Assembly: GCA_950295325.1 (NCBI GenBank)
Contig: OX485806.1
Location: 33,978,001-34,042,000 of the forward strand
Direction: 5' to 3'
Length of the DNA: 64,000 nt
Origin: Polytrichum commune
Taxonomy: Eukaryota > Streptophyta > Polytrichopsida > Polytrichales > Polytrichaceae
Positions 35,794 to 48,565 of this stretch are shown piece by piece. Both the position numbers and the translations under genes were made by a program. Position 1 is the stretch's first letter. Each line of letters begins with the position of its first letter. The notes under the pieces are model-generated. The model saw only the letters and a program-made list of their open reading frames with translations. It did not search any database and had not been told where the DNA came from.

Positions 35794-36676
35794 TCCCCAA
35801 GAAATCGATCAACCCTCACCTGATCACACATACTCCTCACTACCTTCACTTATTAATGTTTTCACTTTTCTTGATGTGGTTTAAAAATTGAGGAGGTGAA
35901 GAAGAGAACCTGCAAGCCCACTTAGATGAAAAATCCCAAACATGGGATATGCATGTTCATGTCAATTTTTGGTTGGGCTAGACCATCACCTCTAAAATCT
36001 TTCCTCTAACTGACACTTACCACAATACCAATTGTGAGGGGCTGACCTTCGCCGTGCACTATACTGAGGACCGAGGCTTCACCCTCTTGTCCTCGCACAA
36101 TAACACAACTAGGGAATTACCCTCTTCAATGGATAACGACAAAACCAGTTACAAAAATCTTTCCTTAATTATTTTAATGAATTTACTTTGAAGAATGCCA
36201 TACCTTAAGCAATTCGTCCTTCCCTGCACGTTAGCACTCACCCTCGACCATGACTCAAGGCGATATCAACACCACAACCCTAAATTAACAATTCTAGTCT
36301 ACACATCAAATTCAAAAGCCCCTAACTTGGAGACTCACCCAAGGTGAGTGTCGAAGTTGACTCTTCCTAAATTTAATTATTCTTCTAAAATTTTAGTGAG
36401 CTAAGTGCGCATCCTATTAGTGTGAGATTCTTATGTCATTCCCAAGAAGGTCGATGACATACCTTAGCCATGCTTCTTCTCAAAACAAAATTGCATAAAC
36501 CACAATGCAATTCATCCCAAAGAAAGAATCGAAATGAAACTAATCTAATTAAACCCAAAACTTCAAAAACCAATGTGAACACTTACCATTCACCAAGTGC
36601 TCCTTCCTCTCTCACAAGGTCGTGCCTCCAAGTCTTTCCTAATCGCCTCCAAGTTTCGTCTCCTAATCCCGCTTCA

Positions 36677-36694
36677 CTCCCGGCGGACGCACCA
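36677..36694 (-). promoter_or_regulatory. Probable primer-binding site
   Basis: Four bases inside the LTR end, the minus strand reads TGGTGCGTCCGCCGGGAG. It begins TGG, as needed to pair with a tRNA CCA end, and resembles the tRNA-Asp-type primer site common in plant gypsy elements, though with several mismatches (about 11 of 18 agree). Confidence 0.5.
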
Positions 36695-36698
36695 TTTA

Positions 36699-38409
36699 TG
36701 TCAACCCTAAACACCCACCCTTATGCGTCGTAGTCTGGGTGAGAGCCTATGGCTCACATGTACTCACTGGCATTACCCAGTACCTAGACTACATATTCGC
36801 TACCTTACCCAATAATTCTCATCAAAACCTTTTATTAAAAATGCCCCGCGAAGTCAAGTATTTAAAAACACTTTTCTCACCCATGGGCATGAGTACACAC
36901 AAGAATGTTCATTCTTAAACCCACTTCCCAATTCACAATAACTAAATGTCTATCCTACACTACTTAGTAATGGCATGCATCCACACTAATGCACCCATAT
37001 GGTAATTAGTGCTTACTTCTGCCTATCTGGCTAGTTAAATCCACACCCCTAAATATTGCCCCCTTCCATAATCTTAACAACCCAACCCTTACTCCTAAAC
37101 CAACATGGGTATACTAAGAAAATCAGGTTGACCCTCGGTACCTAGTGGACGATCAGAATGCCCGTTACAGGCATCCTCACCCTCCTTCGAATCCAGCAGC
37201 CTCGGACTTGGCTAACTGTTCCACCTCCCAGTACCTCAGTCAAATGCCCTCTATCTCAACGTAGTCCCCTGTTCTCCTGCAGCTGCCTCCAGTGCTGGTT
37301 GAACTCGCAGGGCCTTCCCCAGTGGTCGAACGGAGATGCTATCGACCTCCTGCTAGTCGATTTAGTCAGACTGAATTCACTTTGTCACTAAATTATCAGG
37401 CCGACACACATTTTGACTAACCTTCGAGTTCCCAGCCCAGCATGGGCCCCTGCATTGTCCAATCTGTTCACAAATCTGTAAGGAGGATGCGGCTCCGCCC
37501 AGGATGTGCTTCCGAATTCGCTCTCCTCGTGCTTGAAACCCCCTTGGAAATCCAGAACCTCCCAGCTCCAAATTATTCCTTCCTCCCAACTCCAGATTAT
37601 TCCCTTCCCCTTCAGCTGCCTATTGATTACGAATACTCCCCTCGCTCCTACTATGAATTTTCCTCGGTCTTCTCATCTGAATTGTCCCGAACCCTCCCTT
37701 GTTGAAGAATCCCACCAAAGTTGCTTTGACTCGGCTGGCTGCCCACATTCCTTACCACTGCGGCAGGCGAATTCTATAGCTACACCGTCTTTCCCCCTCC
37801 CATCCTAGACCTTGCCCGATTTCAGATGTGGGCGCACCCTCTCGCACTACCTGCCATCCCTCCACCTTGGTCACCTGGGAACCCAAGATCTCCTTCTCTG
37901 GAAGCATTTTCCGGCAGCGCCCTCGGCAGCCTGCCCTTTCTCGCATTTTTTTGAACAACTGAAGAGAGAGATAGCTCCTGGACCAGCCACCGAACTTGGG
38001 CTTCCCTGGATCCGGATTTCGTTAGGTCACAGTGACCTCTTCCCTTAAACGGCTAACCACTGTGCCCACAATGGACAATACTCTGGTCCGAACTTGATTA
38101 CCCCAGTCCAACCTAGCAATTCCGAGCCTTACATAATAGCCAAGGACTAATTCAAACTACACTACTCAAGTAACCACTAATCATCACCCCCTCTTAATTC
38201 TAATCTTCCCCGCTAGTTATCCAACTCTTAATTCATCCTCACAAAATTACCAGTAACCTTAACCCCTATCTAGTTTTAACCTCAATTGTCACTCCAAAAA
38301 CCAAGCTTCACTCTTTTTATGTTTTTTGAATACGAAACCAACGTCAAAGTCTAAGTCCTAGTAGTATCTTTGGTCTAAAGTCACTTGTGGGCACCATATT
38401 GGGCTCACA
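36699..38409 (-). repeat. 5' LTR of the truncated gypsy element
   Basis: 1711 bp, beginning TGTGAGCCCAATATGG at 38409 and ending GGGTTGACA at 36699 on the minus strand, with canonical TG and CA ends. Both ends resemble the solo LTR at 80-2489. ORFs within it (for example 37377-37958) match no protein. Confidence 0.8.
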
Positions 38410-38861
38410 GGTCACCTTTGATTTCATAATCTCTGTATTATAAGGAAACAATCTTGATACTTCATTCACTTAAATGAAACCAATGTATCATTTTGCTTCT
38501 CTCATAAGTAGCAAAGATTCAGCGTTTGATAAAACAATTACCCTTGACTATAACCTTATCATGAACATATGAAAATCATCATGAGCTTAATATTTTAATA
38601 ATAAAAATAAACAAGAATGTATATCATACATTGAAGACATCATTGAAATACACCTCATATTATATATATATATATCGTATTTTTATTTTTTAAAAATAAA
38701 AATCAATTTTAGATATTTATAATGATAAAGTATCATCATAAAAATTTAAGATTTACGAGTATATGTTATCAGTGAATCTTTGATAACATGATCCACCATG
38801 GTTGATTTTTACAAGTACTTAATTGGTTCATCATGATGCATGTCATAATATATGATATATA
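38410..38861. other. AT-rich intergenic DNA
   Basis: No supportable gene; contains a short (AT)n run near 38661-38675. Confidence 0.4.
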
Positions 38862-39288
38862 CATGGGGAGGTCACTTCACTGTAAAGTTGAATAACCACG
38901 TGCAAACACTTTATATGTAAAAAATCCTACTTTTTACATAAGCATCACCAAAATGGGTCAAAATTTTATCATTCTTTTTCATGAGTAGATATACATGGTA
39001 CCTATTACATAATAAAATAATAATAAATAAATTTGATGTTTTTTATGTTTTTTTAAGAATAAAACATATCGTTTCTAACTAGAATGACGTAGAATTGAAC
39101 CAAAAAAGTTACTAAAAAAATAAAGATGACTAAAAATTTCAAAAAATTATACAAAAGATATTATCAATGCTTATGTATATGTAGAAAAATTATCATAAAT
39201 ATTAAAATTATCTATGTCATGTAATGTAGGGGTAGCAAACTTTGTTTGCAAGTGGTGTTCAACTTGATAATGGAGTGACCTCCCCGTG
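38862..39288. mobile_element. hAT-like MITE
   Basis: The termini are CATGGGGAGGTCACT on the left and, inverted, CACGGGGAGGTCACT on the right, with similarity continuing into gttgaa.acca.. and a 427-bp AT-rich body. gatatata (38854-38861) and gatatatt (39289-39296) flank it, an 8-bp duplication with one mismatch. CA termini and 8-bp duplication both fit hAT. No coding capacity. Confidence 0.75.
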
Positions 39289-39556
39289 GATATATTAGAT
39301 AAAAGTATAACATATAAATATTTGACAACTGAGATATATTTCTATTAATAAGTGGAAGTAATAAATCAAATGATATGTTTGTGAAAATAAAATGTTTAGA
39401 TTATCATAACAAATAATTTCTACAAAGTGTATAATAATAAACTATTTGGATTGGTTTTAAGCATATATTTTTACGAAAATGAAATAAATGAAATACATTT
39501 ATAAAATATTCTTACACAAAATTCATATATTTAATATTTATACTTATGATATTTTA

Positions 39557-39910
39557 TACACCCTAACCTCCATAATGTCACCATTTGTAATGTCTCTTCC
39601 TCTCTTATATCATGAAACTCTAGGGAATGGATGTGCTCAGTTCAAATCTCCCTTCTTGTTGTCACATTTCCCTTCCATATATAATAGAGTTTGACATTAA
39701 AATAATCCACCAAATAATTCAAAACACGCGTTGGCACGCATCAAGTTGCCATTATTGTCATTATTGCAATGTTGACTTTGTTTTATTCCATAACGTCACG
39801 TGCTACAGTAATCCTCCATTATCACACATATCCATGTTAACACTATACACCTCCTCAACATCACATGCACTTGGTTGCCACAAACGTGACATTAAGGAGG
39901 TTAGAGTGTA
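39557..39910. mobile_element. Short inverted-repeat element (MITE-like)
   Basis: tacaccctaacctccataat at the left recurs inverted as tacactctaacctccttaat at the right, about 25 bp of terminal repeat including gtcac. tta lies beside both ends (39554-39556, 39911-39913). With TA at each terminus the duplication may be TA (Tc1/mariner-like) or TTA (Harbinger-like). No transposase coding. Confidence 0.65.
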
Positions 39911-39913
39911 TTA

Positions 39914-41340
39914 ATCACAATCCAATACGTTGTTATTTAGCATATTAAATATCATAAATCTTGCCCATGCAAAATAACTGATGGAATAACTCTTACTAAA
40001 TAATAAATTATTCTTACTATGATGACACATCATAGCGATTTGCCACATGTTACACACGTGGACACCTAATTATCAATCAAAATAGATACGTGGAATCCGG
40101 TGCCACATCACGACCTTAGTGATAACTCATGGGAGTTTAGAAATAGGCCTAGAGTATCCTAAAGCCACATCATGGCTCATTGCCACCTATTTGCTATTTA
40201 TAAATTAACAAGTGCTTCATAATAGCCAAGAGGGGACAAGGGATCTTACACGCCAACTCGAAGGCACTTACTTATCCTAAGCTCTATCTGAGCCTCTTCA
40301 TGAACTCATATGGATTTGTTACTGGATGACTTTACTTGAGTGCCACAAAACCCCGCCGACTAGGTGAGGGGCTCTATACTATTATGCACTTCGTCAAGCC
40401 CTCTAACAAATTTTGTAGAGCAAACGGCGAGCACCTTACCGTGTAAGGGCATGGCTTTGAAGCCGGAGGGAATATTTTATATAATTGTTCCTAAAGCAGG
40501 TTGATGGGATACTCAATCTTGTGGTCCAAAATTCCTTCAAGAATTTTACGCTTGATAAGGTTCTCAGGCCAACCCTCGAGCTCTTGTCTCTCGGATGGGG
40601 CCTCATTCATGGAATGCGTTATCCCTAGGGCCTTAATATTATCACGTCTTTCCAATGATATTCATAATTTATTGTCAATAGGTTGACATTGAAGTTATTC
40701 GTAAAGTATCTCAAAGGGAGACAAAACTAAGAGTTTAATCCTCCTTTGAGAGAACTTTATGTTAAGAGCTTATTAGTTTGTCATGTGTCAGAGCATAATT
40801 TGAAAGTTAGGTGAAACTTTGTGGACCTCCTCTTGCCATCCCATTTTTTTTTCCAAAGGACTTTAAGATCTAAAGAATGAAACAAGAAAGAATAAAAACG
40901 TTGACCATCGAAGACAACAAATGTAAATGAAGAGTCTCTCTGCCCACGGGCTGTTGCCATCTTTTGATGGGGGCCTTTAAGATCTAAGGTAGGATTAATG
41001 TAAGATACTGCGCAATGGGACCGGTTGCCCACCCTAAATCCCATACCAACCTATCCATGCTAGCTTGGCCCACTCATCCTAATATGACAAGTTGAACTCC
41101 AACTTTTGATAACCCGACACCACTTTTTGAGACTTGCGTAATGATATTCTAAGCATTCAAAAAAACACTCGAGGGGCTTTAAGCACAAATTTTGAAACTC
41201 ACGTTCTAGCCAACTCAATGCGAGTTTGATGCGAAGACTTTACGAATATGTAACTCTATTGTAGTGATAGATTTAGCATCTAAATTGGGAAGTCTCCACA
41301 AGAATGTGGTGTGAAATGGGAGATTTGCATCTCCCCTTCC
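39914..41340. other. Intergenic DNA
   Basis: No gene or repeat boundary was supported. Composition becomes less AT-rich towards the gene island. Confidence 0.4.
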
Positions 41341-43152
41341 CAAATGGCAGGGCCTAGTGTGCGGTTTAGGTCGTGCGTCGCTGCAGCTGACGTCGCTCGC
41401 TCGCTCTTGTTGTAAATTAAGCTCGCGAATCATCCCCACCGACAGCCTGTATTATCTCTCCTTGTATGAGCCGATCGAAACGATCACGCTGGTTATTACC
41501 TCTCTTGTCGACTCTAATCCCTGTCTTAAAATTTGCACGTTGCCGCATCCACTTCCAATCCACACCCACCAAGTTTTCTTCCTTCACAAAGACCTCAAAC
41601 CCTCGCTTCTTCTTCGTCCGGCAAATCCTTGCGAGCTTCCATGTGCATTGGGTAGCGGATGCCACCGTGGTCGCCTCACACGGTTGCCTGCCGAGAGTCG
41701 CCGCAGGTGGCAAAAGGTTTGGGCCGTCGGGTTTTGTTATTTGGGTTTTTGGGTTTTTAGTTTTCGTTTCGTTTTCGTTTTTGGGTTTGGGTTTACCTGA
41801 AATGATTTGGTGGAGGAGACATCGCGGTGGCGTACGAGACCGGCGATGTCATTGAGTACGAGAGCTCCAGGTTGTGGCGCTGCACGGTTGGCGGGTTTTG
41901 GCGAGGACAAGTATCATCGTGGATACGACCACCACCTGTACGGATACGAATGAAGACGGTGAGTTAGGTGGCTTAAGTTAATTCGCTTGTCGTCAAGTCG
42001 CTTCTCACATTTTTCTTCTCCCTTTTGTACATCTCGTCTGAAGTAATTGGTTATCTTCAGTTGTTGGGGGAATACAAATAATAAGTTATTTACCTGAATT
42101 TGGGAATACTAGGTCACCTTGCATCGCTTTGATCTTGTGCTAATTTCTAAAGCTTAAGTAACTTAGCTTTAATGCCATGGCCGCCTTTCCATGCACTCCT
42201 CTTCTTTCCCGCATTGTCTTGCTGACTTCGGCAGATAATGTTCCCATTTTTTTAGGAATTATTATTAAGTCATATATATTTTTATTCCTTTTCCTTCAAC
42301 TGTTGTTTCATGAAGCTCTCAATGGGGCTTCTCGGCACCAACGGCCGGGTCCTTTTATTCGTTAGGGTTTGGTGAAGACGTACGTAACGTCCATTTCTTC
42401 AGCATCGGCAGCTGATGAAGTCGCTTTGAGATTCTGTAACATTGCTTCTCATATCAAGGATTGAGAAAGAAGGAACCCCACACAATAGTCACTCCTGAGC
42501 GGCCCAACCTTGCAAAGAAGGTACCGTGATTTCTCTCGCAAGGGAAGAGAAAGTGTTTAAGGCTCTCGTCATCAGGGTTGTTGAGGATCAGAACTCCATG
42601 TTTGTCCGGGAGAGAGACACGACTCAAAATGCTGGGTTCTAGGTTTGTCAGTCATCTTTCTCCGCATTTAGCCCATCCTGGGTTCAATCTACCCGAAGCT
42701 CAGCCTGTGCTAATTGCAGATGGGTACTATTGGAAATGTTATGCAGCTAGCAAATAAGCATAGTTGGCCATTGGTGGTATAATTTGGTTGAGATTCCTAA
42801 CAACTAAGCCATTTTTTTCCGGTGGACGAGGAACAAAGAGAGAAGAGAGGATGGCTTACATTACTTTATGTGCACTTCAGGGATGGAGGGTTTAGTTGGG
42901 GACACGCTTGGTCAATCTATGTCAACCCATAACCATGTTGTATTTGCTGAAATGTAAGCATTGTATGTCCTGCGAATTTTGAACAGGAAGAGGAGAGGAA
43001 GTCGATTCTATTGTCGTCAAGGTACCTAAATCGAGTGCATGAGGAGGACAAGAGCAGTCATGAGATCCAAGGGTTTAGTTTAGGACAGGGGGTATTGTAA
43101 TATTCTGGTTTCCATAAAGCTGCAGTAGCTTAGGAGATTTTGAAAAGCTCCA
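41341..43152 (+). promoter_or_regulatory. Probable promoter and 5' leader region of the PMT gene
   Basis: From about 41.35 kb the sequence becomes GC-richer and pyrimidine-rich, as in plant leaders. A plausible donor, acg|gtgagt, lies at about 41955. Several open frames (for example 41357-41800) have no recognisable protein. The segment therefore may include a transcribed 5' UTR exon and intron upstream of the ATG at 43153. The true transcription start cannot be read from sequence. Confidence 0.3.
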
Positions 43153-46100
43153 ATGTTTGGGCGGCAGGCCTCTCAAAGGTTGAGAGGTCGCAGTGATGGA
43201 GCAGTACAGAGCAGGAGACTGGTCATTGTGGTGTTCACGATGGCGTGTATTTTATCCCTGTTATCACTCCAACATGCCTCCTTCTTCAGCGTTCACCTTC
43301 CCAAGAGCAAAAGCCTCCGAGACACACACTTGGACGCTGCTGGTGCAGACTGGACCGTTTCGAAAGCCGTGGAAGTGAAGCACGATCCTATTTTGGAGGG
43401 TGAGGAAGCTGCAGAAAAGGATGCTTCAAAAGATGGTGTGGAGATCAATGGCGAGGAGAAAGAGGAGAAGGATGAGGTGGATGTGAAAGAAGAACCGGAG
43501 GATGTGGAGGAGAAGGATGAGGATGTGCGCGATGGCACTGAACAGGAGGAGGAACAAATTGCAGGTGAGGGAGTGGACAGCAATGACAGTGAAGTCACAG
43601 AAGATGAGGGTGGCGTGGATGGCATTCTTCGTGTCACATTGAAGTCGATTCCTGTAAGTTCAAATTCTCCCAACACAGTATGATGTATAAGTTGAATGAT
43701 TATTCATGTCACATTGATGTCCATTCCTGTAAGTTCAGTTCATCCAACACAGAATGATCAACAAGATGAAACATTCTTCATGTCACATTGAAGTCAATTC
43801 TTGTAAGTTCAGTTCACCCAACACAGAATGATACATAAGATTGAAGTGAAACACAAATTACACAGACCTGTCAGAGAATATTCCGGATAGATTTGGCATT
43901 GGGGTGTAGGAGGAATCGGAAATCAAACATCCTGTCACAAAGCCATTAGATGAAACATTGCTGCATTACCCTGTTCAGACATCTAGCTGAAAGTCTCTGA
44001 ATGTATCATACCATGGAACTGAGGCAAGAGGTTGCAGGTGTGCGATCCAAGATATACAGAGTTAATCCCTTGCTTGGATAAGAATTTAAATCGTCAAATG
44101 AAGCTACACCTGAATCTGTCACTGATGGAGCATTATGAGCGACACTGCCCTGATGCCGATCATCGGCTCAACTGCCTGATTCCACCTCCTCCGAATTACA
44201 AGGTACTTGTACATCCTTGTATTTGTTGTTCCCTTTAGCATGGTGCTGTTGAAAGCTGGAGGGTATGGGACATAGAATCTATATTACAGTTGCCACTATG
44301 CCATGATGGAAATGGCTCAAGAGACATCAACTCATTATTGTTGGTCTGTTTGACATGTGATGGAAGGATTCTTAATGGATTTCTGAAGTCCTTTGTTGTG
44401 AAAGGTTGTCTAATGCGCATATTCCAGACAACTGGATCCTCAGTACTTTCTACTGAAGTTTGGCCCAAAAGGTTTTCTTAGATGTTCTTTACCTACTGGG
44501 AGGGCACTTAGTGGTTCTTGATGTATCCGTCATCTGCTTGTAAAAACATTCTGAATAAATGCTATAATCATCACAAGCAACTTATGGGTTCATCCATTTC
44601 ATGTTTGAAAGTGTGAGCCAACTCATGTGGAGCACGAAGGTAGCTGTAGGGAATTGAGCAGCCCTCCTATGATCAATACTTTCTTGCTTTTTGAGCAACA
44701 AAATCTTGCTCATAAGAATGTTTGGAAGGTGTCATACTACAGTTTTGACATGTCTCTGTCTGCAAGGAATCAATTAAACACAAAGCTTGGAATGGTTTCA
44801 CTGGAGTTGATTTTGTGTGCACACTGGGGGGGCCAGGTGCCTATTAAGTGGCCAGCAAGCAGAGATGAAGTATGGCAAGCAAATGTGCCCCACACATTCC
44901 TTGCGGTTGAGAAGTCAGATCAGCATTGGATGGTGGTAAATGGTGATAAGGTGAACTTTCCAGGTGGTGGCACACATTTCCCGCTTGGTGCAGACAAGTA
45001 CATCGCCCATCTTGGCAAGGTTTGTATTGACTACAATATTTCTCGTCAGGTTGTGGAACTAAAGGGTTCTGAGTGAGTGCTTGTCAAGGTTACCAATCAA
45101 AAGTGAAATGTCAGATTGGATACACTGGTGGGAAAAATTCGACCAATGAACTTCTCACAGACTGAAACAAAAAGAAGTGGATATGTCTTCCTTCAACATC
45201 CCTCATTTCTCTTATGGGCTTCAAAGTTTTACTAAAAGCACGTAGTGTGATTTTCTTTGGTGATCTTGCGTTCCAGTCTCCACGGACTCACTGCAGGCTT
45301 GTACAGTGTGGTTCTTACCTTGAAGAATCTTTAGCTCGAGTTAGACTGTTAGCATGCACCTCTCCTGTTCCTTTTTTGGTGTGGGGGTCCATTGGGTCCT
45401 CATATTTTGAAGAAATGCCAGGAGGTAGTGGTGTGTTTTGTCTCTTAGGGCATATGTTGCAGCTATTGGTGGTTACTTTGTAGGCCCAAAATAATGACAA
45501 GAAGCATTGGATAACTTACTTTTGAGACTAGGACCACTATCTCTTTAAGCTTTCTTGGGCAACCTCAAGGTCATCACAAGAGCTTTCAATTGATCTGTGT
45601 GGTTTGGTCCTCACAATCTTCAGTTGTCAGTCATCTTCTTGATCAGGACTTTATTGTTCATCAACAATAAAGATATAATCGGGAGCTCTTTGATTAATGA
45701 AACCATGCACACCAGAGTCACTGGAATCAAAGACCATCATTCCCTCTATTTAACTTGTAGTCTTGTTGGCGAATTCAAGGTTGTTAATAGGAAGGGAATG
45801 TGTTATTACCTGGGTACAGATGCTCAAGAACAAGGATGGTAATTTGAGCAGCGGGGGCAAGATCAGAACTGTCTTTGACGTTGGGTGTGGAGTGGCAAGT
45901 TTTGGTGCTTACTTACTCCCTCTGGACATTCTGGCCATGTCTCTAGCCCCAAACGATGTGCACCAGAACCAGATCCAATTTGCACTGGAAAGAGGCATTC
46001 CTGCAACCTTGGGTGTTCTGGGCACAATGCGGCTTCCTTATCCAAGCAAATCATTTGATCTAGCTCACTGTTCTCGGTGCCGAATCGATTGGACACAGCG

Positions 46101-48565
46101 GGATGGGATTCTGCTTCTAGAGATTGACAGGCTTTTGAGGCCTGGAGGGTACTTTGCCTGGTCATCCCCTCCTGTGTATCGGGATGATCCAGAAGAAAAG
46201 CAGATGTGGACAGACATGAGTGACCTTGTTAGCAGGATGTGTTGGACCATTGCTTCAAAAAGAGATCAAACAGTGATCTGGGCCAAGCCTGTGAGTAATG
46301 AATGCTACGAGAAGCGGCCACCGGGAACCCAGCCGCCTTTGTGTGGTGTCACTTCTGATCCAGACTCAGGCTGGCAGGAACCCCTCAGGACTTGTATTAC
46401 ACCTGTCACATCTTGTAAGGCCCTCAAAACACTATCTGACTCTCAACCTGATATTTGTTGCACTGCTGCTGGGGTGTTTGTTCATGTTTATGCTCACGCT
46501 CACGCTCATACTCAAGGGTTGTGTACAGTAGAAAGGTGGTTGTGGTCGTGGTTGTGGTCGTGGTTGTGGTCTACCACAATAATCAACAACAACTATGGGT
46601 TTTTTCATTCACACTTGTCTTGTGTGAATGGTTTGGTTGTGGTTGATGGTGGGGTTGGACTTCTCAATCGCAATCTATATTTGGTTTATGTCTTGGACTT
46701 TAGAAGAAATTAAAGTGACTAATATCTTTGTTGGCTTTGGATTGGAGTGCTAAAGTGGTTCCTCCTCAACTTTCTCCCCGGACTTTGGCCTTGAAGCTCT
46801 TTAGTTATGTTACATCAGCATGAATTACCACCCCAAGGGTGGTTATCATGCTGACTAGTGGGGTTGATGGGGTAGAGGGTGGTTGTGGTTGTGGTTGTGG
46901 TTTACATGGAAATAGAACCAAAGAATGTAAATCACAACCACGACCACAACTGCCCCCTATTGTAAATGACCCTTCAATACACTTTTGTGGAAATGTTTTT
47001 AATGATGGTTGCTAAATTTCTCTGTACCTATGCAGCAAGGAGTTCAGGAAGGACTCCAGTGGTGCCATGGCCGAATCGAATGACCACGCCTCCTCTTCGC
47101 TTGAAAGAGCTTGGATTTAGCGACAAGACTTTCCTTGATGACACGGTAGTTTCCCAATCTCCCAAGCCTGCACTTGAGATAGCACTGCAAACTTGCAGGA
47201 TGTGCCTGTGTCTTATCTTTCCTTCATGAGAACCTGCAGTACTTTTGCAATGCAATAGTCCTTCCTGAGTTGAATCTTCGACTCTTCAATTATCAAGGAG
47301 AGCTAACATTGGTGCCCTTTCTGTTTGTACTGAAAGATCGCATGGAAGAAGAGGGTAGGTTTCTATATTGAGAAGTTGACTGCAGCGAACCAGATGAAGG
47401 AGGACAGTTTTCGAAATGTGATGGACATGAAAGCTAACTTTGGTGGATTCGCTGCCGCACTTCAAGACAAGAAGTTGCCTGTGTGGGTGATGAATGTGGT
47501 ACCCTTCTCAGGACCAAGCACACTAAAAATTGTCTTTGACCGGGGCTTCATTGGTTCCTACCATAACTGGTACGAGCTAGTCTAACCTCATCTCCTCCCC
47601 ATCTGCATTCTGATAGGTGGGCAACAGGTTCGAGGTTATGTCCTATATTCTTGTACCCAGCTCTTTACCCAATACAGATCCCTCCAGTATCTTGTATGAA
47701 TGAGCTGGAGGAATGTTGATGTTTTCTGGTCACATTGACTGCACCTGTTCCTTCGATTGTGAAGTTGTCGTCCAGGGTTTGTCTCAAGTGACTAGTTGAA
47801 GAACTTCTTGTTGCATGCTAGTCACTACACTAATTAGCTCTACTATCAAGGGGTGAAGTTTATTGTGGAAATGATGAATGTGGGTTATGCTAATTGTGTA
47901 GTCAAGGTGGAAATAATGTGGGCCAAAGGCACAGGGTCTTCCCCTAAGTCCTCATGGAGACTTCTGATCAACACCTTGAGTTTCAGTTCAAGGACAAAAT
48001 TAGCATAAAAAAGTTACCCAGTGCAATCTTCTATGATGTTAATGTGGCCTACACTAATTTCAAACCAGAAATGTGGTGTGGGTTGAAAATTGATGTGGCC
48101 CACATTACTTGTCATAATGGTTCTCAGAATTATCATGGCCCACCTAATAGGACTATTTAGTGTCCTTGATGACTTCTGTTGGTGAGAAAGGCAAAGTGAT
48201 TGAAATATTCAAAGTCTTCTACTAACCCTGAGGAGCTGTTTTGCATTTTCAGGTGTGAAGCCTACTCGACATACCCGCGCACATATGACCTGCTGCATGC
48301 GTGGAATGTCTTCTCAGATATCTACAATCATGACTGCAGCGCAATAGATTTACTCCTTGAGATGGACAGACTTTTACGGCCACAAGGTGTTGTCATAATA
48401 CGAGACCGAGCTGCTCTTGTTGAAGATGTCAGGAAGCAACTGAATGCTTTGCACTGGAATGTGTGGTCGGAGGTTTTTGATGCGGAGAAGGACGAGATTT
48501 CGGATGGGGATGAGAAGATTCTAATTGCAAGGAAGCAGCTCTGGCAACCTGAGGATATCTTATGA
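43153..48565 (+). CDS. PMT-family putative pectin methyltransferase
   Basis: Seven exons: 43153-43653, 44038-44202, 44837-45019, 45820-46414, 47036-47145, 47337-47569, 48253-48565. All junctions are GT-AG, phase agrees throughout, and the product is 699 aa, the normal range for plant PF03141 (Methyltransf_29) proteins. The family, including QUASIMODO2/3-type enzymes, is SAM-dependent and linked to homogalacturonan methylation in the Golgi. Visible parts: a short basic cytosolic tail, one membrane anchor at about residues 23-41 (VIVVFTMACILSLLSL), an acidic E/D/K-rich stalk at 75-155, VCDPRYTELIPCLD at 168, SLMEHYERHCP, GGGTHFPLGADKYI, the SAM site FDVGCGVASFG at 302-312, MSLAPNDVHQNQIQFALERG, CSRCRIDW at 367, LLRPGGYF, NVMDMKANFGGFAAAL, and YPRTYDLLHAW in the last exon. 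It is a type II membrane protein by layout. The exact PMT subgroup and substrate are inferred. Confidence 0.94.
43625..43850. repeat. Triplicated exon 1 / intron 1 junction
   Basis: Three tandem, slightly diverged copies of a 74-75-bp unit, marked by gtcacattga at 43633, 43708 and 43782. Each includes a splice-donor-like ttcctgtaagttca or ttcttgtaagttca. The first copy is the real end of PMT exon 1; the other two lie in intron 1. Confidence 0.88.
46415..47035. repeat. PMT intron 4 with GT-rich tandem repeats
   Basis: The intron holds short runs such as ggttgtggtcgtggttgtgg (46534-46572), ggttgtggttgtggttgtgg (near 46880-46900) and an inverted caaccacgaccacaac near 46936-46950, so opposite strands could pair. 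The coding-like frames over the repeat are an effect of low complexity. Confidence 0.6.

Larger units (their letters stand above)
31321..38409 (-). mobile_element. 3'-truncated Ty3/gypsy LTR retrotransposon
   Basis: Read on the minus strand, the order is 5' LTR (38409-36699), primer-binding site, leader, gag, protease, then reverse transcriptase. The sequence stops abruptly near 31325, just after the RT motif NLLGHVAYE. RNase H, integrase, polypurine tract and 3' LTR are all absent, so half the element was lost by deletion or a later rearrangement. Without the second LTR neither insertion age nor a target duplication can be checked. The LTR ends match the solo LTR at 80-2489, which lies in the same orientation. 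Confidence 0.9.

Noticed and set aside
37377-37958. Proline-rich ORFs on both strands
   Set aside because: They fall inside the gypsy LTR and have no family resemblance.
41357-41855. 147- and 129-codon ORFs upstream of the PMT gene
   Set aside because: No domain, overlapping alternative frames, and a leader-like pyrimidine-rich composition.
43293-43676. 127-codon minus-strand serine-rich ORF
   Set aside because: It is the antisense shadow of the acidic E/D stalk encoded by PMT exon 1.
46415-46713. Extension of PMT exon 4 through a G/V/W-repeat tail
   Set aside because: It is intron read-through. The donor at 46415 and acceptor at 47035 join the family-conserved sequence in the right phase.
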